From Paramarasmius palmivorus (taxonomy: Eukaryota > Basidiomycota > Agaricomycetes > Agaricales > Marasmiaceae), in contig JAYKXP010000001.1 in assembly GCA_037176845.1 (NCBI GenBank), positions 1-64,000 of the forward strand: DNA of 64,000 nt, in the 5' to 3' direction. The position numbers and the translations under genes are program-made. Within the stretch, counting starts at the first letter, position 1. Each line of letters begins with the position of its first letter. Under the pieces are notes generated by a model. That model was not told the DNA's origin. It saw only the letters and a program-made list of their open reading frames with translations, and did not search any database. Shown piece after piece: positions 23,357-36,092 of the stretch.

Positions 23357-23942
23357 TGCTCAACGTTCCGTACTTAAGTACTTGAATTTGGTATACAGCC
23401 TTGTTAGATACTTCCAAGATATCGAACTGAAAGCGAGGAGATAAACCTGAGATGTTTGATTTAGACGCCCGAGTATACTGTATCCGAGGAACTCATCGAC
23501 ATCGAGCGCGCTCAGCGCTGTGTGCGGCATTACGGCGCACCAACTGTTTCCTCATAACCACAATCATCCAAACCATGAACCCTAGCGGGGCCTCTTGATA
23601 TTATGGACATATTGAGACCAAAACTCGTCAAACCGGATCCTTCCGTCAAAACTGACATTGTCCTCAAAGCAAGAACGCCTGCAGTACGACGCAAAGAGAC
23701 GACGTATTTCGAGACAAGGCCGCGTGTGTTCAGCTTCTTGCACCTGAACTTTTGATGTCTAACGTCTATGGGATAGAAACTAGTGGAAAAATCATTTTCG
23801 AAGAGCGTCGGATGCCCGCACCGGCCAGACGACCCGCTGATCATATGCACCTCCAGAGCCTCAAATTCTTTTTCCCGCTAGATATAAAAGACATGATTGG
23901 GACGCCCCGGGTCTTATTCTGAAAGCACTCTATCACTTTATC
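23357..23942. other. Intergenic; promoter of rhamnonate dehydratase
   Basis: This holds the 3' flank of the ligase gene and the upstream region of the dehydratase. A 106-codon minus-strand open frame (23530-23850) shows no recognisable domain. Nothing else is seen. Confidence 0.4.
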
Positions 23943-25736
23943 ATGTCTTCCAAGGAGTTCCCAACCATCACGAAGCTTGAAACCTTCATCGTTTCCGCAG
24001 AAGGTGATGGAGGCGACTATCACAGACAGAAGGTAGGGCTAGCCCTTTTATAGAATTCAAAAGAGGCTTATTCTCTTGCTAGCAAGGGCACTGGATCATC
24101 GATGTGAGTAACACTTGGGCCTGTCGCCACTCAAAAAGCCTGACTGGTTCCCCATAGACTCCTATAAGCAACCCTATGTCTGGATATGAGCAATATCGTC
24201 ATTCACGAACAAGCTGGGGAATCGGCGTCTTGGGATCTCTGTTGGTCAAGGTGACAGCATCAGATGGAACAGAGTGAGTGATAGATGTTACTGTCTCCAA
24301 TAGCCTATGTTAACTGTGCAACGTCAGAGGGTTCTCGACCGGCTTCGGAGGACCTCCAGCTTGCTGGCTTATCAAGGAACATTTCACTCGTTTCGTTCTC
24401 GGCTCAGATCCTCGCGACACCAACCGAATTTGGGACCAGCTCTTCCGTGCCAGTATGTTTTATGGAAGGAAAGGAATCACACTTGCGGCGATTAGTGCAG
24501 TTGATCTGGCCATCTGGGATCTGCTTGGAAAGCTGAGGAATGAACCGGTTTATGTACTGCTTCTGAGTTTGATGCTGGGATATGAGCTAACAGCTACTTG
24601 TTGCAGAAACTGATAGGAGGTCGCACGAAGGACAAGATTCCATTCTACTGCACAGGGTTAGTTCTCGTGTTTTGCTATTCGTGAACAAGGGTTATTGAAC
24701 GCTTATAATCTAGCCCTCTTCCGACTGAAACCCGACGAATGGGTTTCTGGGGCGCAAAAGTGCCACTTCCTTACAGCCCATTGGATGGTTTCGACAGCAT
24801 GCGACGAAACCTTGATTTTTTGAAAGCTCATCGCGAGAAGGTTGGGCCTGACTATCCGATTATGGTTGACTGTGTATGTATCCCAGTCAACAACGATTCG
24901 AACTGTACCAACCTGATTCGATAGTACATGTCCCTCAACGTGCAATACGCCATTGAAATTGCTCAAAAGGCTATTGACGAAGGCATCAACATCCATTGGT
25001 GGGAAGAGGTAAGGTCAAGTTGGTCCCAGCCACTCCGATAAGAGCCTAACCATGCACAGGTTCTTCATCCAGACGACTTTGATGGACACAAACTTCTGAA
25101 GGCTGCGTTGCCGCACGTCAAGTGGACTACTGGAGAACACGAATACAGCCGATACGGTTTCCGTAAACTGATCGAAGGGCGGTCCGTAGACATTATACAG
25201 CCAGACGTGATGTGGCTTGGAGGTATGACTGAGGCAAGTCAAGCTACGCCTGTACCTTCTGCCAAGAATTACTCATCTTCGCTCACAGATCTTGAAGATG
25301 AGTGCTATGGCCAGCGCCTATGACATACCGGTTGTCCCACATGGAAGTGGTCCCTAGTGAGTTCCATTCAGTCATTCGTCGCAGAACAGACTCACAGCAT
25401 TCTTGGAAGCTCTTATCACTTTGTTATGTCCCAGCCTCACAGTCCTTTCTGCGAGTGTATGTGGTTCTTCACGACATGAGAAATTGCGCAAGCATCTGAC
25501 TGGTATTTTCTTTAGACATCGCTAATTCGCCTGATGGAAAGAGCATCCTCCCGGTGTTTGGGTCTCTGTTCACGAATGAGCCCGTTCCGCACGGCGGATC
25601 CCTGGACGTATCAGACGCCCCTGGATTTGGTCTGGAACTGAACCCCAACGTGAACCTGATACCGGCCGATAGACTTATTGCTCCGGACCCTTCAAAGCCT
25701 TTGGGTCCAGCAGGCGAAGAAGGAAAGGAAAAGTAG
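23943..25736 (+). CDS. LRA3: L-rhamnonate dehydratase (enolase superfamily)
   Basis: This enzyme dehydrates L-rhamnonate to 2-keto-3-deoxy-L-rhamnonate in the non-phosphorylated fungal L-rhamnose pathway (EC 4.2.1.90). About ten introns leave roughly 415-430 residues. Visible are FSTGFGGPPACWLIKEHFTRFVLG, FYGRKGITLAAISAVDLAIWDLLGKL, PVYKLIGGRTKDKIPFYCTG, MGFWGAKVPLPY (lysine of the base region), YPIMVDCYMSLNVQYA with the metal-binding Asp, INIHWWEEVLHPDD with a metal-binding Glu, TTGEHEYSRYGF with the third acidic ligand and an adjacent His, VDIIQPDVMWLGGMTE, and VVPHGSGPYSYHFVMS with the catalytic His. The C-terminal EPVPHGGSLDVSDAPGFGLELN is characteristic of rhamnonate dehydratases. The symbol follows the fungal pathway naming by family, not a proven orthologue. 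Confidence 0.88.
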
Positions 25737-26190
25737 ATCAGAGATAAGTACTTATAGACGACCTAGCTGTCTTTAGCTCTCCCCAGAGTCTCCACCGAGT
25801 CTCCGCTAAACCCACGCAATGTAGAATATCATACATCTTACTCAGACCTTCATGTTATTATTGCCATGGAGATATGGAATGATTTTGTAAGACACTAGGT
25901 ATCTTTCCGGATAAATGGCTTGGGAGGAAGAATTGGAATAACCTGCATTCACAATCCATTATCCCTTGCGTGTAAATCACTACTTACTCACAGCCAAAGT
26001 GGAATGAATCATACAAACGCACTGCCTGCGCAGTAACCGAGCTGAGAACGAGGTAATGCAAGCGGGGGAGTTGAAGGACCGTGAAGCTGCGTGATCGGTG
26101 AGAACTCTGCCGGGACGGCGCGGCGCACTTGAGACGGGCTTGTCACCTGCAACGACGACAACGACGAGGAAGGGGACGTTCTAACCGACG
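25737..26190. other. Intergenic; promoter of RhoGEF copy C
   Basis: No gene seen. A GC-rich segment lies near 26110-26130, followed by GACGA repeats near 26152-26172 just before the start codon of the RhoGEF. Confidence 0.45.
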
Positions 26191-29100
26191 ATGGCCTCAG
26201 TAATAGAACGTTCTCCGAGTCCTACCGACAAAGGTCTGGAAGAGCTATACAAGCAAGTTTGGGCCAGCTTTGCGTCAGAAGATCAGCAAAACTCTGGAGG
26301 CGAGAAGGACATTGACGGAATCTACAGCGTCTATGGGAATGAGCCAGATTATACTTCTTCTCCCATCAGTCCCACAAGTGCCAGATCTAGTCAGCTCGTT
26401 CGGATTTTCCTTGATTTTTTGTGCTAATTTCTCCTTCATTTCTGCAGACAGTACTCGCGGCAGCAACGCGAGCTATCCAGTAACAGCAAACGGCAACAAC
26501 CATCGACATAGCGGCAGTGCGAGCAGTGTTAGAAGACTTCCTCCAACCCCCAGCAGTACTCGAAGCAGTTACAACAACCCTTCCCAACATATACCACATA
26601 ACTCATCGAGCGTATCTATTCCCGTATCTATGCCGGAGCCAGAGATATATATCGACCAACATTCGCCTCATAATTCTACTCATAGCCCAGGGCCACGCCC
26701 AGGTCATGTCAGTACCGACTCTTACGGTTCTACGAGTTCGTCTGGCTTACTGCGCAAAGCTACTGCGGGTAATGGTGGCAGGCGGCTCCCTGACCCCCCT
26801 GGGGGCTTTGTAGGACTTCCTTCATCCCCTTCACCCACCGCCAGGAGAGAACGCGGCCTTCCTGATCACCCACAACCCCATTCTTACCCACATGCACTTT
26901 CACATTCTCAGAATATTGGTTCTGGATCATCTCGGGCGGCCTCTTCCGATTCTATCAATGGCGGATACGTTTACACAGGTGATGATGGCGGATCGACAGT
27001 CCATGGGCATGGCCGAGTATCGTACGCGTATAGAGGTCCTGAAAGTCACCGATCACCATCACCCTCACATGGCGTGCCCATTCTTGATGTCCATCATCCC
27101 CCGCCTCCTCCAACCACGTCTGTGTACAGTCAGCCGAGACGGCAAGAAGGCCTCTTAGCGCCTGAAGGCATGTAACAGCTTATTGAACCGATCTGGACTG
27201 ACTAATTCACACCCTTCTTTATGTTCAGACCCTTATCAAAACGGCGATTATTTTAACTCTTCATCAGCATCTGTCAATCGAGTTGACTCTACAGGATCCT
27301 ACAGTAATGGATTAAATGCCCAAGGGCAACCTCTATCGCAGCAGCCCCAACAACGACCTTACCCGTATCCCATTCCTTCGCAAATTCCACCGACGTCTCG
27401 CTCGGATTCTTTATATGATGTCTATGGCAGCTACGAGCCTCAAGATCCTTATGGTGCCTGGGACTCGGCAGGCCCATCCAATAGTGGGGCTGATGTGCAT
27501 CGAAGACCAAGTGAGATGTTACGTGCGATTGCTCATTACGAAAGTGGTAATGGAGACCATCTGGGTGGAGTCGAAGAAGAGAATTACTATGGCTCCTACG
27601 AGGACGAGGTCGACGACTACGCGGATGAGGATTTCGTTAACCCGAGTCTTTTGAGTAATTTGGCAGTTCAGTTGAGGGATAAGGTTCCGAGGGGAACACA
27701 TGTCAAGGGAAACATTCCATATCCAAGGGCGTTCACCGGCAAGGACATTGTGGTACGTTTTGGCTTTTTCGTGGATGCACCAAAGGTCTGAAGGCTTTCT
27801 TCGTAGTCTACCATCCAATCCCTGTTCCCTCGAGAGTTGCTGGCGAACCTTAAGAATGATCGGCGAAGAGCTGCCCTTCAGGTTGCAAGATCCCTTCAAT
27901 CTCAGCTTTTCTTCTACGAAGTTGAATGGGGCGGAAGGGTACTCCAGGATGGCGTGGAGGAAGTGTACATGTTTCTGGATGACACTGAAGGTGCCGGCCC
28001 CTCTAGCTCCGCTGGTCCTTCAAGTTCGCATGGAGATGGAGCATTTGATAGAGCAGAACTCCCGACTGGTGTTATCACGATGCTCACGGGGTGCTATGTA
28101 CCAACCTGTGTGGATGAAGAGCCTTGCTACGCCTTCAGTTGTCCAAAACGTGTCAGTTCGTTTCTCTCGCTCCTTGACGTGGTCTAACTTCTAAACTCTT
28201 TAGGGCAACGCGATACTAGCGCTGATCAATGAACCAGAGCCTCCGCCCCAAGCGCATGCCAGCAGAGAGTGGACTGAAACTGTTCCTCCAGAAGTGCTTG
28301 CACAATTGTCCGATAGTGATATTCGTCGCCAGACGTGAGTTTTAGTGTTGTGTCCATGCTGGCCGTGCTAACGATCAATGACTAGTATTATTCACAAAAT
28401 CATAAGTAAAGAAGATCAGTATATGCAAGACCTTGATACCATCGAAACTGTCTTCATGAAGCCCCTCAAACTCGCTAATCCGCCTATCATCTCACCTCCC
28501 GAACAGCTGGACGACTTCATTAATGATGTGTTTGGAAATATACAAGATATACGAGATTGCAACCGACGGTTGCTGGAGACGATGTATATCCGACAACGAG
28601 AGCTGCAATATGTCATTGAGAGGATTGGAGATGTGTTCTTGGTTGCAGCATCAGAGTTCAGGTCAATCTACCCCGAATACGTCGGGCATTTCCCGTTGGC
28701 GGAAAAGAGAATGAAGGAAGAAATTGAGAATAATCCTGAGTTTAGGATCTTCCTTGAGGTAAGCTTTGTGGAACCTAATTTCAGGACTATAGCTAACGAT
28801 GGCCTTCCTGTGTCCCAGCAAGCATCCAGGAACCAAACGACGCGTCAAGGGCAGCTCGAAAACAACGCGGCTCCTCGTTTGGATTTGAAGCATTACCTGA
28901 ATCGCCCGTCAGAGCATCTGCAGAAGTATCCTGTACTGTTGGACGCGATCCTCAAGGAAACTTCGGACTCGGACCCAGATGCGTCATTCTTGAAGGAGGC
29001 CATTGACGCGATGAAGGATCTGCAGACGTTTGCGCAGTTGAGGACCTTCCAGCTCGCTATGGGCAAAGGACAACCCGGAAAGTGGGAATGGCATGACCTA

Positions 29101-32100
29101 GTTTCGACGGAGCTCAGGAAGAGGATGAAGAAGGAAGAAGCGAAGAGGCAATCGTACGTCCAATGAGTTATCATTAGACACCCAGCCTCTCATCTATCCT
29201 TGCAGAATCATCTTTGAGCTGATCAAGGGCGAGATGGCCTATGTCAAGGATTTGGAAAATATTGAAGTGGTAAGTGAAAGATATTCTCATCAGACTGTTC
29301 ACTTATCTTCGATGATCAGATGTACATCCAACCTCTCCGCGAAGCCAATGAGAATGGTACCATGATCATCGAACCGGATCGTCTTGAGCAGTTCATCATG
29401 GACGTTTTCCATAACTTCTCCGAGCTGCATATGCATCACAAACGTCTTGTGGACAAATTCCATCAGATTCAGCAAGCGCAGCATCCGCAAATCAGAAGTA
29501 TCACAGCGGCCATGTTCGATGCTGCGTTAAACTTCCGGGATGCGTATATGGAATATATTCCAAACTATCCCATTGCGGCCTACAGAATTGACGAAGAATT
29601 GGCCAATAACCTCCGTTTCAAGCAGTTTGTCGAGGTGGGTCTCTCACTCTTGTGGGACGATACTTGTACTGACGTACATCAAGAAATGCGTCAAACACCC
29701 TGATGCACACAGGCTTGACATGAAGAACTTCATTAATCGGCCAATTCCGCGTCTCCTGAGGTACGAGCTATTGCTGAAAGGAATAATGGAAGAAACGCCA
29801 CCGAATCACGAAGACCGGAAGGAAATCCCACAAGTCCTAGAGGTGATCAAGTCGATTGGAAAGGACACTGAACCGGGTGTTGTTTCAGCGAAGCAAAGAG
29901 TTGAGCTCTGGAGGTACAACTCTAACCTAGTATTCAAACCCGGAGAGTGGATTGTAAGTGATGCGATACGGTTCTCTACCATATGCTCATTGTGTTGCTC
30001 CAGGATATGGACTTGCTCGACGAGCACCGATCTCTGATTCATTCGGGCAAACTTCTCAGGCAGCCTGAAGGCGGGCTGGAATTGGGTGGATGGAGTGAAC
30101 TCTACGTCTTATTGTTCGACAATTACTGTAAGGTGTTGACGATTGGGAAGAATCACACACTGACGGTTCCTTAGTGGTTCTAACAAAACCGAAGGAAAGG
30201 GACGGTGTTACCAAGTATCATGTCAACCGTCGGGTATGATTCTATCTTTGTTTTTGTCACTTAACTCACCACATCGGCTTCCTTTTCAGCCAATCCCTCT
30301 CGACCTTCTCGCTCTTGGTAGTTTCAACGATTCGCCAATCCAACGCCGAACAGGACTTATCTCCGGCTTCCGTGGTGGTGAACGCCACGCAGATAGTCCA
30401 GGTGCAGCATCAAACTCGCCTGATGCCGCTGTGGATTCGCGTTTGGTATATCCTTTGACGCTTCAACACAATGGACGACTGGGTGGTCCCTACATTCTTC
30501 ACGCAGAATCTACGCAGGCCAGAACTGAATGGAAACAAAAACTCGAGGAGGCTATTGGACTACGACAGGTCGTTCAAGAAGCGAACAAAGTCTTCGAGAT
30601 GGAATCCTTGAGTACCGACACGTTCCTGATTCCTTCCATGACGGGACAAAATGCTCCCCCTGCTTGGAACCAAGAGAATTCGTATACAGGGAAGGTTACT
30701 TGTTCAGTTCCGTTTAGTATGGACACTCTGTTTGATTCTGTTGCACGACTCTGACGACAATGTCTTAGATACTGCCGACGGACGTGGCCTGGTCGCTATT
30801 GGATGTGCTGAGGGCGTATGGATTGGCTTCCGACATGATCCCAAATGTGAGTACCTATCTTGATACCAAGCTCATGGTGTTGACATCATTATCAGCTATG
30901 CGTCGAGTCCTCCACCTGAAGATGGTCACACAATGTGCAATGCTTGAGGAGTTTGGTATTTTCTTGGTGTTGGCCGACAAAGTGTGTCTGTTCGTTGTTT
31001 CTGCCTGCCCAAATCTGACGTTATTTGTAGGCCCTCTTTGCTTACCATATCGAAGCGCTGGTGCCCACATCACCGCATGCGGCTCATACATCTCAGGTCC
31101 CTCAACGGCTGAGCGGGAATAAAGATGTCCATTTCTTCAGTGTAGGCCAATTGCATGGCCGAACCCTGGTCATATACATGAAGAAAAAAGGGGTAAGCTA
31201 GCCTTTTTGCACTTCACACCTCGTCTCATTCGTTTCTCCTTAGCTTGATAGCATTTTCCGAGTATTGGAGCCTGTAGGCGACAAGATCAATGAAAGGGCA
31301 AAGGCACCCACTGGTCTTGGCTCGAGGTTCTTCCGTCCGAATAAGTCCGAATGGTTTAGGATATACCGAGTTCGTACCAAACGCCTCTTACAGGACGAGT
31401 CACTAATCTTAGTCTAGGACTTTTTCTTACCATCCGAGTCTTTCGACCTCATATTCCTCAAGGCGAGAATAGTTATCTTATGTATCAAAGGGTTTGAAAT
31501 TATGGACTTGAATGAGTTCGTCGCAACCAAGATACTTCCTTTACACTTGACTGATTTCCGTTTCAGCTTCAAAAGCGTCACGATACCCCAACGAGATGAT
31601 GCTCGCCTCGCTCAGCTCGCAAAACGTTGCGACTCTTGCCGGCCCATGGGAATGTTCAGATCGGCCGACGACGAGTTTCTTCTATGCTACGATGGTTCGT
31701 ACCGTGAATAAGATGTGTTTCTCTGTACTCACCGCGCTTTCATTTCACAGAATTCGGTCTTTATGTCGATAAGCACGGTGACCCTAGTCGAGCGGCTGGG
31801 ACCATTGAATGGGAGGGTATTGCTGAGAGAGTAGCCCTCCATTCTCCGTACATCTTGTTATTCGACTCCCGCTTCATAGAAATCCGACATCTCGAAACGG
31901 GACGGCTCGTACAGATCATTCCAGGGAACGATATCCGCTGCATATGGGATGGGCGTGGAGCTGGGCCGAATAATCATGTCATGACTACGCCTATACATGA
32001 TGGTCGGGATGAGCCTGTCGTCCAGGAAGCTCAGGTTCATTTCGTGATGAATGCACCCGACAGCGGCGGGCTTCGAGCAAGAGCCGTGGCACAAGAAATC

Positions 32101-32223
32101 TTCCAGCTGGTACCGACGGTGCCTATTTATCTTCCGGAGCCGTTGTTGCGTTCACACTCGTCTCCTCCGCCTCCTTCACCCCAGCAAGCTCGAAACTCGA
32201 TTGCAGGATCATGGAGGTCATAG
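26191..32223 (+). CDS. Rom2-like Rho1 guanine nucleotide exchange factor with two DH-like segments (copy C)
   Basis: The family activates Rho1 and so cell-wall-integrity signalling at the plasma membrane. Spliced length is about 1,650-1,750 residues. The first 550 or so are disordered and rich in S, P, G and Y. Then come a DEP domain (FTGKDIVSTIQSLFPRELL to GGRVLQDGVEEVYMFLDD), a first DH-like segment (IIHKIISKEDQYMQDLDTIETVF, FGNIQDIRDCNRRLLE, LDLKHYLNRPSEHLQKYPVLLDAIL), a second DH segment (IIFELIKGEMAYVKDLENIE, VFHNFSELHMHHKRLVD, NRPIPRLLRYELLLKGIM), a PH domain (GKLLRQPEGGLEL to ARTEWKQKLEEAIG) and a CNH domain (GLVAIGCAEGVWIGFRHD, SGNKDVHFFSVGQLHGRTLVIYMKKKG, FDLIFLKARIVILCIKGFEIMDL, IEWEGIAERVALHSPYILLFDSRFIEIRHLETG). 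Copy A is its decayed relative and copy B shares the second DH, PH and CNH. Confidence 0.9.
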
Positions 32224-32884
32224 TATTTAGCGTATTAATTGCTTTGTAATCGTAGGAATTGTACTTGTAGGTTCTTTGCTTTGCGCTGTAATGCACGGAC
32301 GTTCGAAAAGTAAAATAAGTACCAGAAACTGGCTGATCGTTTGTGCTGATGTCAAAACGTGCTAGGAATTTCGTATCTCTCCAAAAGGATCCTACTAAAG
32401 CGCACTGGAGTGACTAGTGCTTCCCAGTAAAGGCAAACAACCTTTCCCCTTCAAAATGAGCACGTTTCGCCAGGCGTTTCTGTATTCTGTGGTGGCTTCC
32501 TACGAAAGTCTGGCAAATAACTAATCCTCCTGTATAAACGGCATTATATCTGCTCACCTTCTGAATCCGAGTAGCGCGTTGTAGATTTCACGTGGGCCGA
32601 AACGCGGTCACGGACTGGTTTCAACTATCGCGCTAAGCCCACCACGATGTTATACCATTGTATACGAGTGGTACTTCAAGCAACGGACAAACTATGAATG
32701 CGATGATGATTTCCAGTACAACCAAGATAGTACGATATAGCGACAATGACAAGAGTAGCAAGAAAAACAGTTCAGATAGCAAATCAGAGCAGGAGATAGG
32801 TATCGCAGAAAGAAACAGAAAATGTAACGTAGTCATACAATAGTAACAACAGATAGCGAGAGACAGAAAGTGAATAACAATACA
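32224..32884. other. Intergenic between convergent genes
   Basis: This holds the 3' flanks of copy C and of the HMG-box gene. A serine/lysine-rich 61-codon open frame at 32658-32843 looks like chance. Nothing else is seen. Confidence 0.45.
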
Positions 32885-33619
32885 TCATTCAAGGGATGGG
32901 TCCGTTTGCCAGGTAGCATTGCCTGGAAAATACATGCCACCGAAAGGTGGCAACTCGGCCTCGTAGTAGTACGAGGGACCAGCGACTGGTCCAGATTGAG
33001 GTTGGTACAGCTGAAGATTGAAGTCCAAAGAATCAAAATTCAAGTTGTCAAAGTTGAATGAAACCCCTTCATTGGCTGTAGGGGGAACGTTGACGTCGTA
33101 TGCGAGGGCATCGAATGAAGGAAGGGGGAAAGCCCCCGCTGTGTTTGGGAGATTCAAGGTAACCTATAGAGTCGGTAAGTTGCATAGCTTGGTAATGAAT
33201 ATACATACACTACATACCTCATCAGCACTGGGAAATTGGGAAATCGGAGAGGCAATTGCCTGTCCCCGGGCTAAATTGTATGGCTGTGCCTGTGCACGAG
33301 CACGAGCCCTCGACACCCTCGGAGCGGCCTTCCTCAATGCCTTCTCTGCCTTTTCCTGCTCCCTTTGCTCCTTTGATCGGGGTTGGAATTTATAGCCAGG
33401 ATACATCTGGGCGTGTCTCTTCTTGGCCTCCAATGCAAGCACTTCATAGTGCGCCTTTTCTTCTGGTGTTACCGCTCCCCACATTTGGCCTACAATCTTT
33501 GAAATCTCATTTTGAGTGATTTTTTCCCCACTTAGTGCGTTCTCTGCCATAATCTCGACGTTTTTGTCGGACCTGTACAGGATCCAGGCGTTTGGAGGGC
33601 GGGGGATCTTGCCGTCCAT
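32885..33619 (-). CDS. HMG-box transcription factor (MATA-HMG type)
   Basis: Two exons (33218-33619 and 32885-33163) give 226 residues. The HMG box starts almost at the N-terminus: IPRPPNAWILYRSDKNVEIM, ITQNEISKIVGQMWGAVTPEEKAHYEVLA, EAKKRHAQMYPGYKFQPR. The RPPNAWILYR start and the YKFQPR end are those of sequence-specific HMG boxes of the fungal mating-type/Ste11 class. A basic stretch (EKALRKAAPRVSRARARAQ) follows the box. The C-terminal half is rich in N, F, D and P (FNFDNLNFDSLDFNLQLYQPQ), as in activation domains. No mating-type neighbours (homeodomain pair, pheromone receptor) are seen, so I do not call it a mating-type gene; it may regulate sexual development or metabolism. A cluster of GTCAC/GTGAC sites lies about 140-195 bp upstream. 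Confidence 0.85.
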
Positions 33620-33759
33620 GGCGTGTTTAGAAAGGAGAGGATCGTTGAGCGGAAGGTAGAAAAGTTAATGAAGAGTTGGAAGGTGATGATAAATGTCTAG
33701 AGACGATGCAGGATCCCGTGTGGTGAGGGTAGGAAGGTGAAGAGCGCAGACACCGAAAC

Positions 33760-33815
33760 GTGACTTATTTATGTCACGAGTGACAGCACGCGTCACACGT
33801 GTCACACGCGGTTCA
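33760..33815. promoter_or_regulatory. Cluster of palindromic GTCAC/CACGTG sites upstream of the HMG gene
   Basis: Within about 55 bp lie GTGAC, GTCACGAGTGAC (5-bp arms, 2-bp centre), GCGTCAC, an ACACGTGT palindrome with an E-box core, and a further GTCACACGC. They lie 140-195 bp upstream of the HMG-box start codon. This suggests a bHLH- or bZIP-type or self-regulated control region. The function is inferred from position and symmetry only. Confidence 0.55.
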
Positions 33816-36092
33816 CTACAGTGTTCTCACTGCAATGACTAGCGGTTTGGTCCAGGTACGTGGTCAGGTTGAAAGATATACCAGATGGGACAGGATTGTG
33901 AATATCTGCATGTGGGTGGCATTGTCGTTGATCCACACCAGCGCAGGCTAGTGGCATACTGCTTTCTTTTGAGTTTTGGAAATGCTGCCTTATTACTACC
34001 TGACAATACCTGTATCCGAGGGTCAGGCAGAAGATACTTCGCAGACAGTAAGGTACGAACCAATAGTTGTAACTGACGTGTAGGCTAGCAGGTTCACAAG
34101 TCACTCCATGTGAATAGGTCAACTGCAACTCCGTTTCGCACCCCTTGACGATAGGCAAGAAGCATCGAGACGTGAGTGTATCCCGGAGAATGCTCCGTAG
34201 AACTGACTTGCACTGCGCCCTTTAGCCAAAGAAAAAATGGCACGCAAATATGCCTGAGCACACCCAGATCTCGAAGTCTGTACTTGCCACTTCTGCATTC
34301 CAAAAAAAATGCTCGTTCTTTGCACCGGACTAACGGACCTATTCCCCACAAACTGAAGGTTTCCCTTTAGGTCTTGGCCGGGTGCACGTAGGAGAACGAT
34401 GCTTTCATAGGTCATTCAACACTGGGAAAATCGTGTATTCAGCAAAATGTCGAAAGAATACGCTCATGGATGCACACCTGAATCCAACCTCGAGATGAAG
34501 CTTCACAGCTGTGCGCAAGGTAACCGCTGCCGATAACTGCATCTCCGAGTGTATCCCAGATCATTATTGTACGTTGGGTCTTTTCAGACTAGGGAAAGGC
34601 TGGGATGCGCCGACAACAGGAAAGGGTTCTCCTGTTACATGGACTTGACATTCATTCAATGGTACGACGACGACGCTCCAAGTTTTAGTTTCATAAAGCA
34701 TCGAGCCATGATATAGAAGCGTCTCGCTGTCGAACCACTATGTCGAAGTCGCTTTGGGTGCTTTCGTGCTATACTCCCGACTGCGAGTGAGATACACGAG
34801 ATGGAAATAAAAACCGTTCGCGCACACCTTTCGTTCACTACCCATGTACAAGACCTCATGTACATTTGCTAGATGAATTCCCATATCCAAATTGTGGTTT
34901 CAGGTTTCAGATCTCAGACGTGGCGGGTGACGATGGGCGCATCCTGTTCAGACCACTTGAGACGACCTTCAGAACGTTCAAGATGTCGACGGGATATTTC
35001 TTCGCGTTGATATGCGCTGTTAGAGTTCCTCACTAAAATTTAAGCCGACGAGGAAATGAGTCAACAAAAGTGAAACTGAGCCGGTACACTCACCAACTGC
35101 GTCTTTCCACCATAATATTAATAACCTTCTACCTTCACAATCCGAACTTTCATGGTGAAAAAGACAGGTGCTAGAGTCTTCCGATAATTGAGCGAAGAGA
35201 TGGAGCGAAACTAGAATTTTCTGAAGCGGCTCCGAGCAGGAAGCGAGCATGCATGTCACCGTCTTCCCTCATGATCCATCTCGTCACCACCTCCGCATAG
35301 GTTTTGAGTATCCCAGAAGATTGAGGATTCGGCAGTGTGATTTGGGGAGGTACACTATCATGTACTACCAGGAAGACTTTTAGAACTCGAATTTGCAAGT
35401 GAGTTGTGTTCCCTTCTACAGTTACAAGGCTCACAGTCATAAGCCCTTCGTTGGCAATGGATTCCTCGTCCTCCGAATGACCAGCTCTGTCGTAACCTTC
35501 TGCAAAGATTCTTCAAGCAGTCCACAAGATGTAGCACAACATCAGGAGATCTTCGCCCAGCGTTCAACCAGACCTCAATGCACCTCTTCCAGTTCTTTTC
35601 ATCCCTCTTCTACATGGTTCAATTCCCAAGTTCCGTCATATTGCCTCCAATGAGCATTCCGAATGACTTATTGGCATTGCTCACGACATTTGCGACCCAA
35701 GAGACAAACACGGACGACCTTTTCGTCTCTACTCAGACCGATTTTAGGACCTCAAAATCACCTTTCAAGGATATCTTGGATCTTGGGCCGTAACCTACTT
35801 CTTACTCCACGACTCGCGAATCCCCCTGTGTACTGCTGCTGCTCTAGGCAGGTATCATACACTTTGCAGGAGGAACACCCCATTCAAAATCATTTCACTT
35901 GAATGTCATTTTTGTACCTACAGACCCAGTATACGAATGTTGTACGGCATATGTAAGATACTGGACTCGATTATCGATGAGTCTTTGACGATTCAAGTGC
36001 AGTTTGAAACCAACCGATGCGATTTTAAGCCAACGGTTAATCATTGTATCTTCTATATTCACGTCCTACATGCAACACCGTAATCTTGCACG
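33816..36092. other. 2.3-kb stretch with no convincing gene
   Basis: Open frames of up to about 120 codons occur on both strands (for example 33802-34158, 34094-34415, 35171-35440, 35578-35793), none with recognisable domains or exon-like continuity. The stretch may hold UTRs, a non-coding RNA or decayed DNA. I see no repeat structure. Confidence 0.4.

Noticed and set aside
20487..25736. Secondary-metabolite gene cluster made of the CoA ligase and the dehydratase
   Set aside because: No polyketide synthase, NRPS, terpene cyclase or tailoring P450 is present; both enzymes fit primary catabolism.
32885..33619. Mating-type locus interpretation of the HMG-box gene
   Set aside because: No homeodomain pair, pheromone precursor or receptor gene is visible around it; basidiomycetes have several HMG-box regulators outside mating loci.
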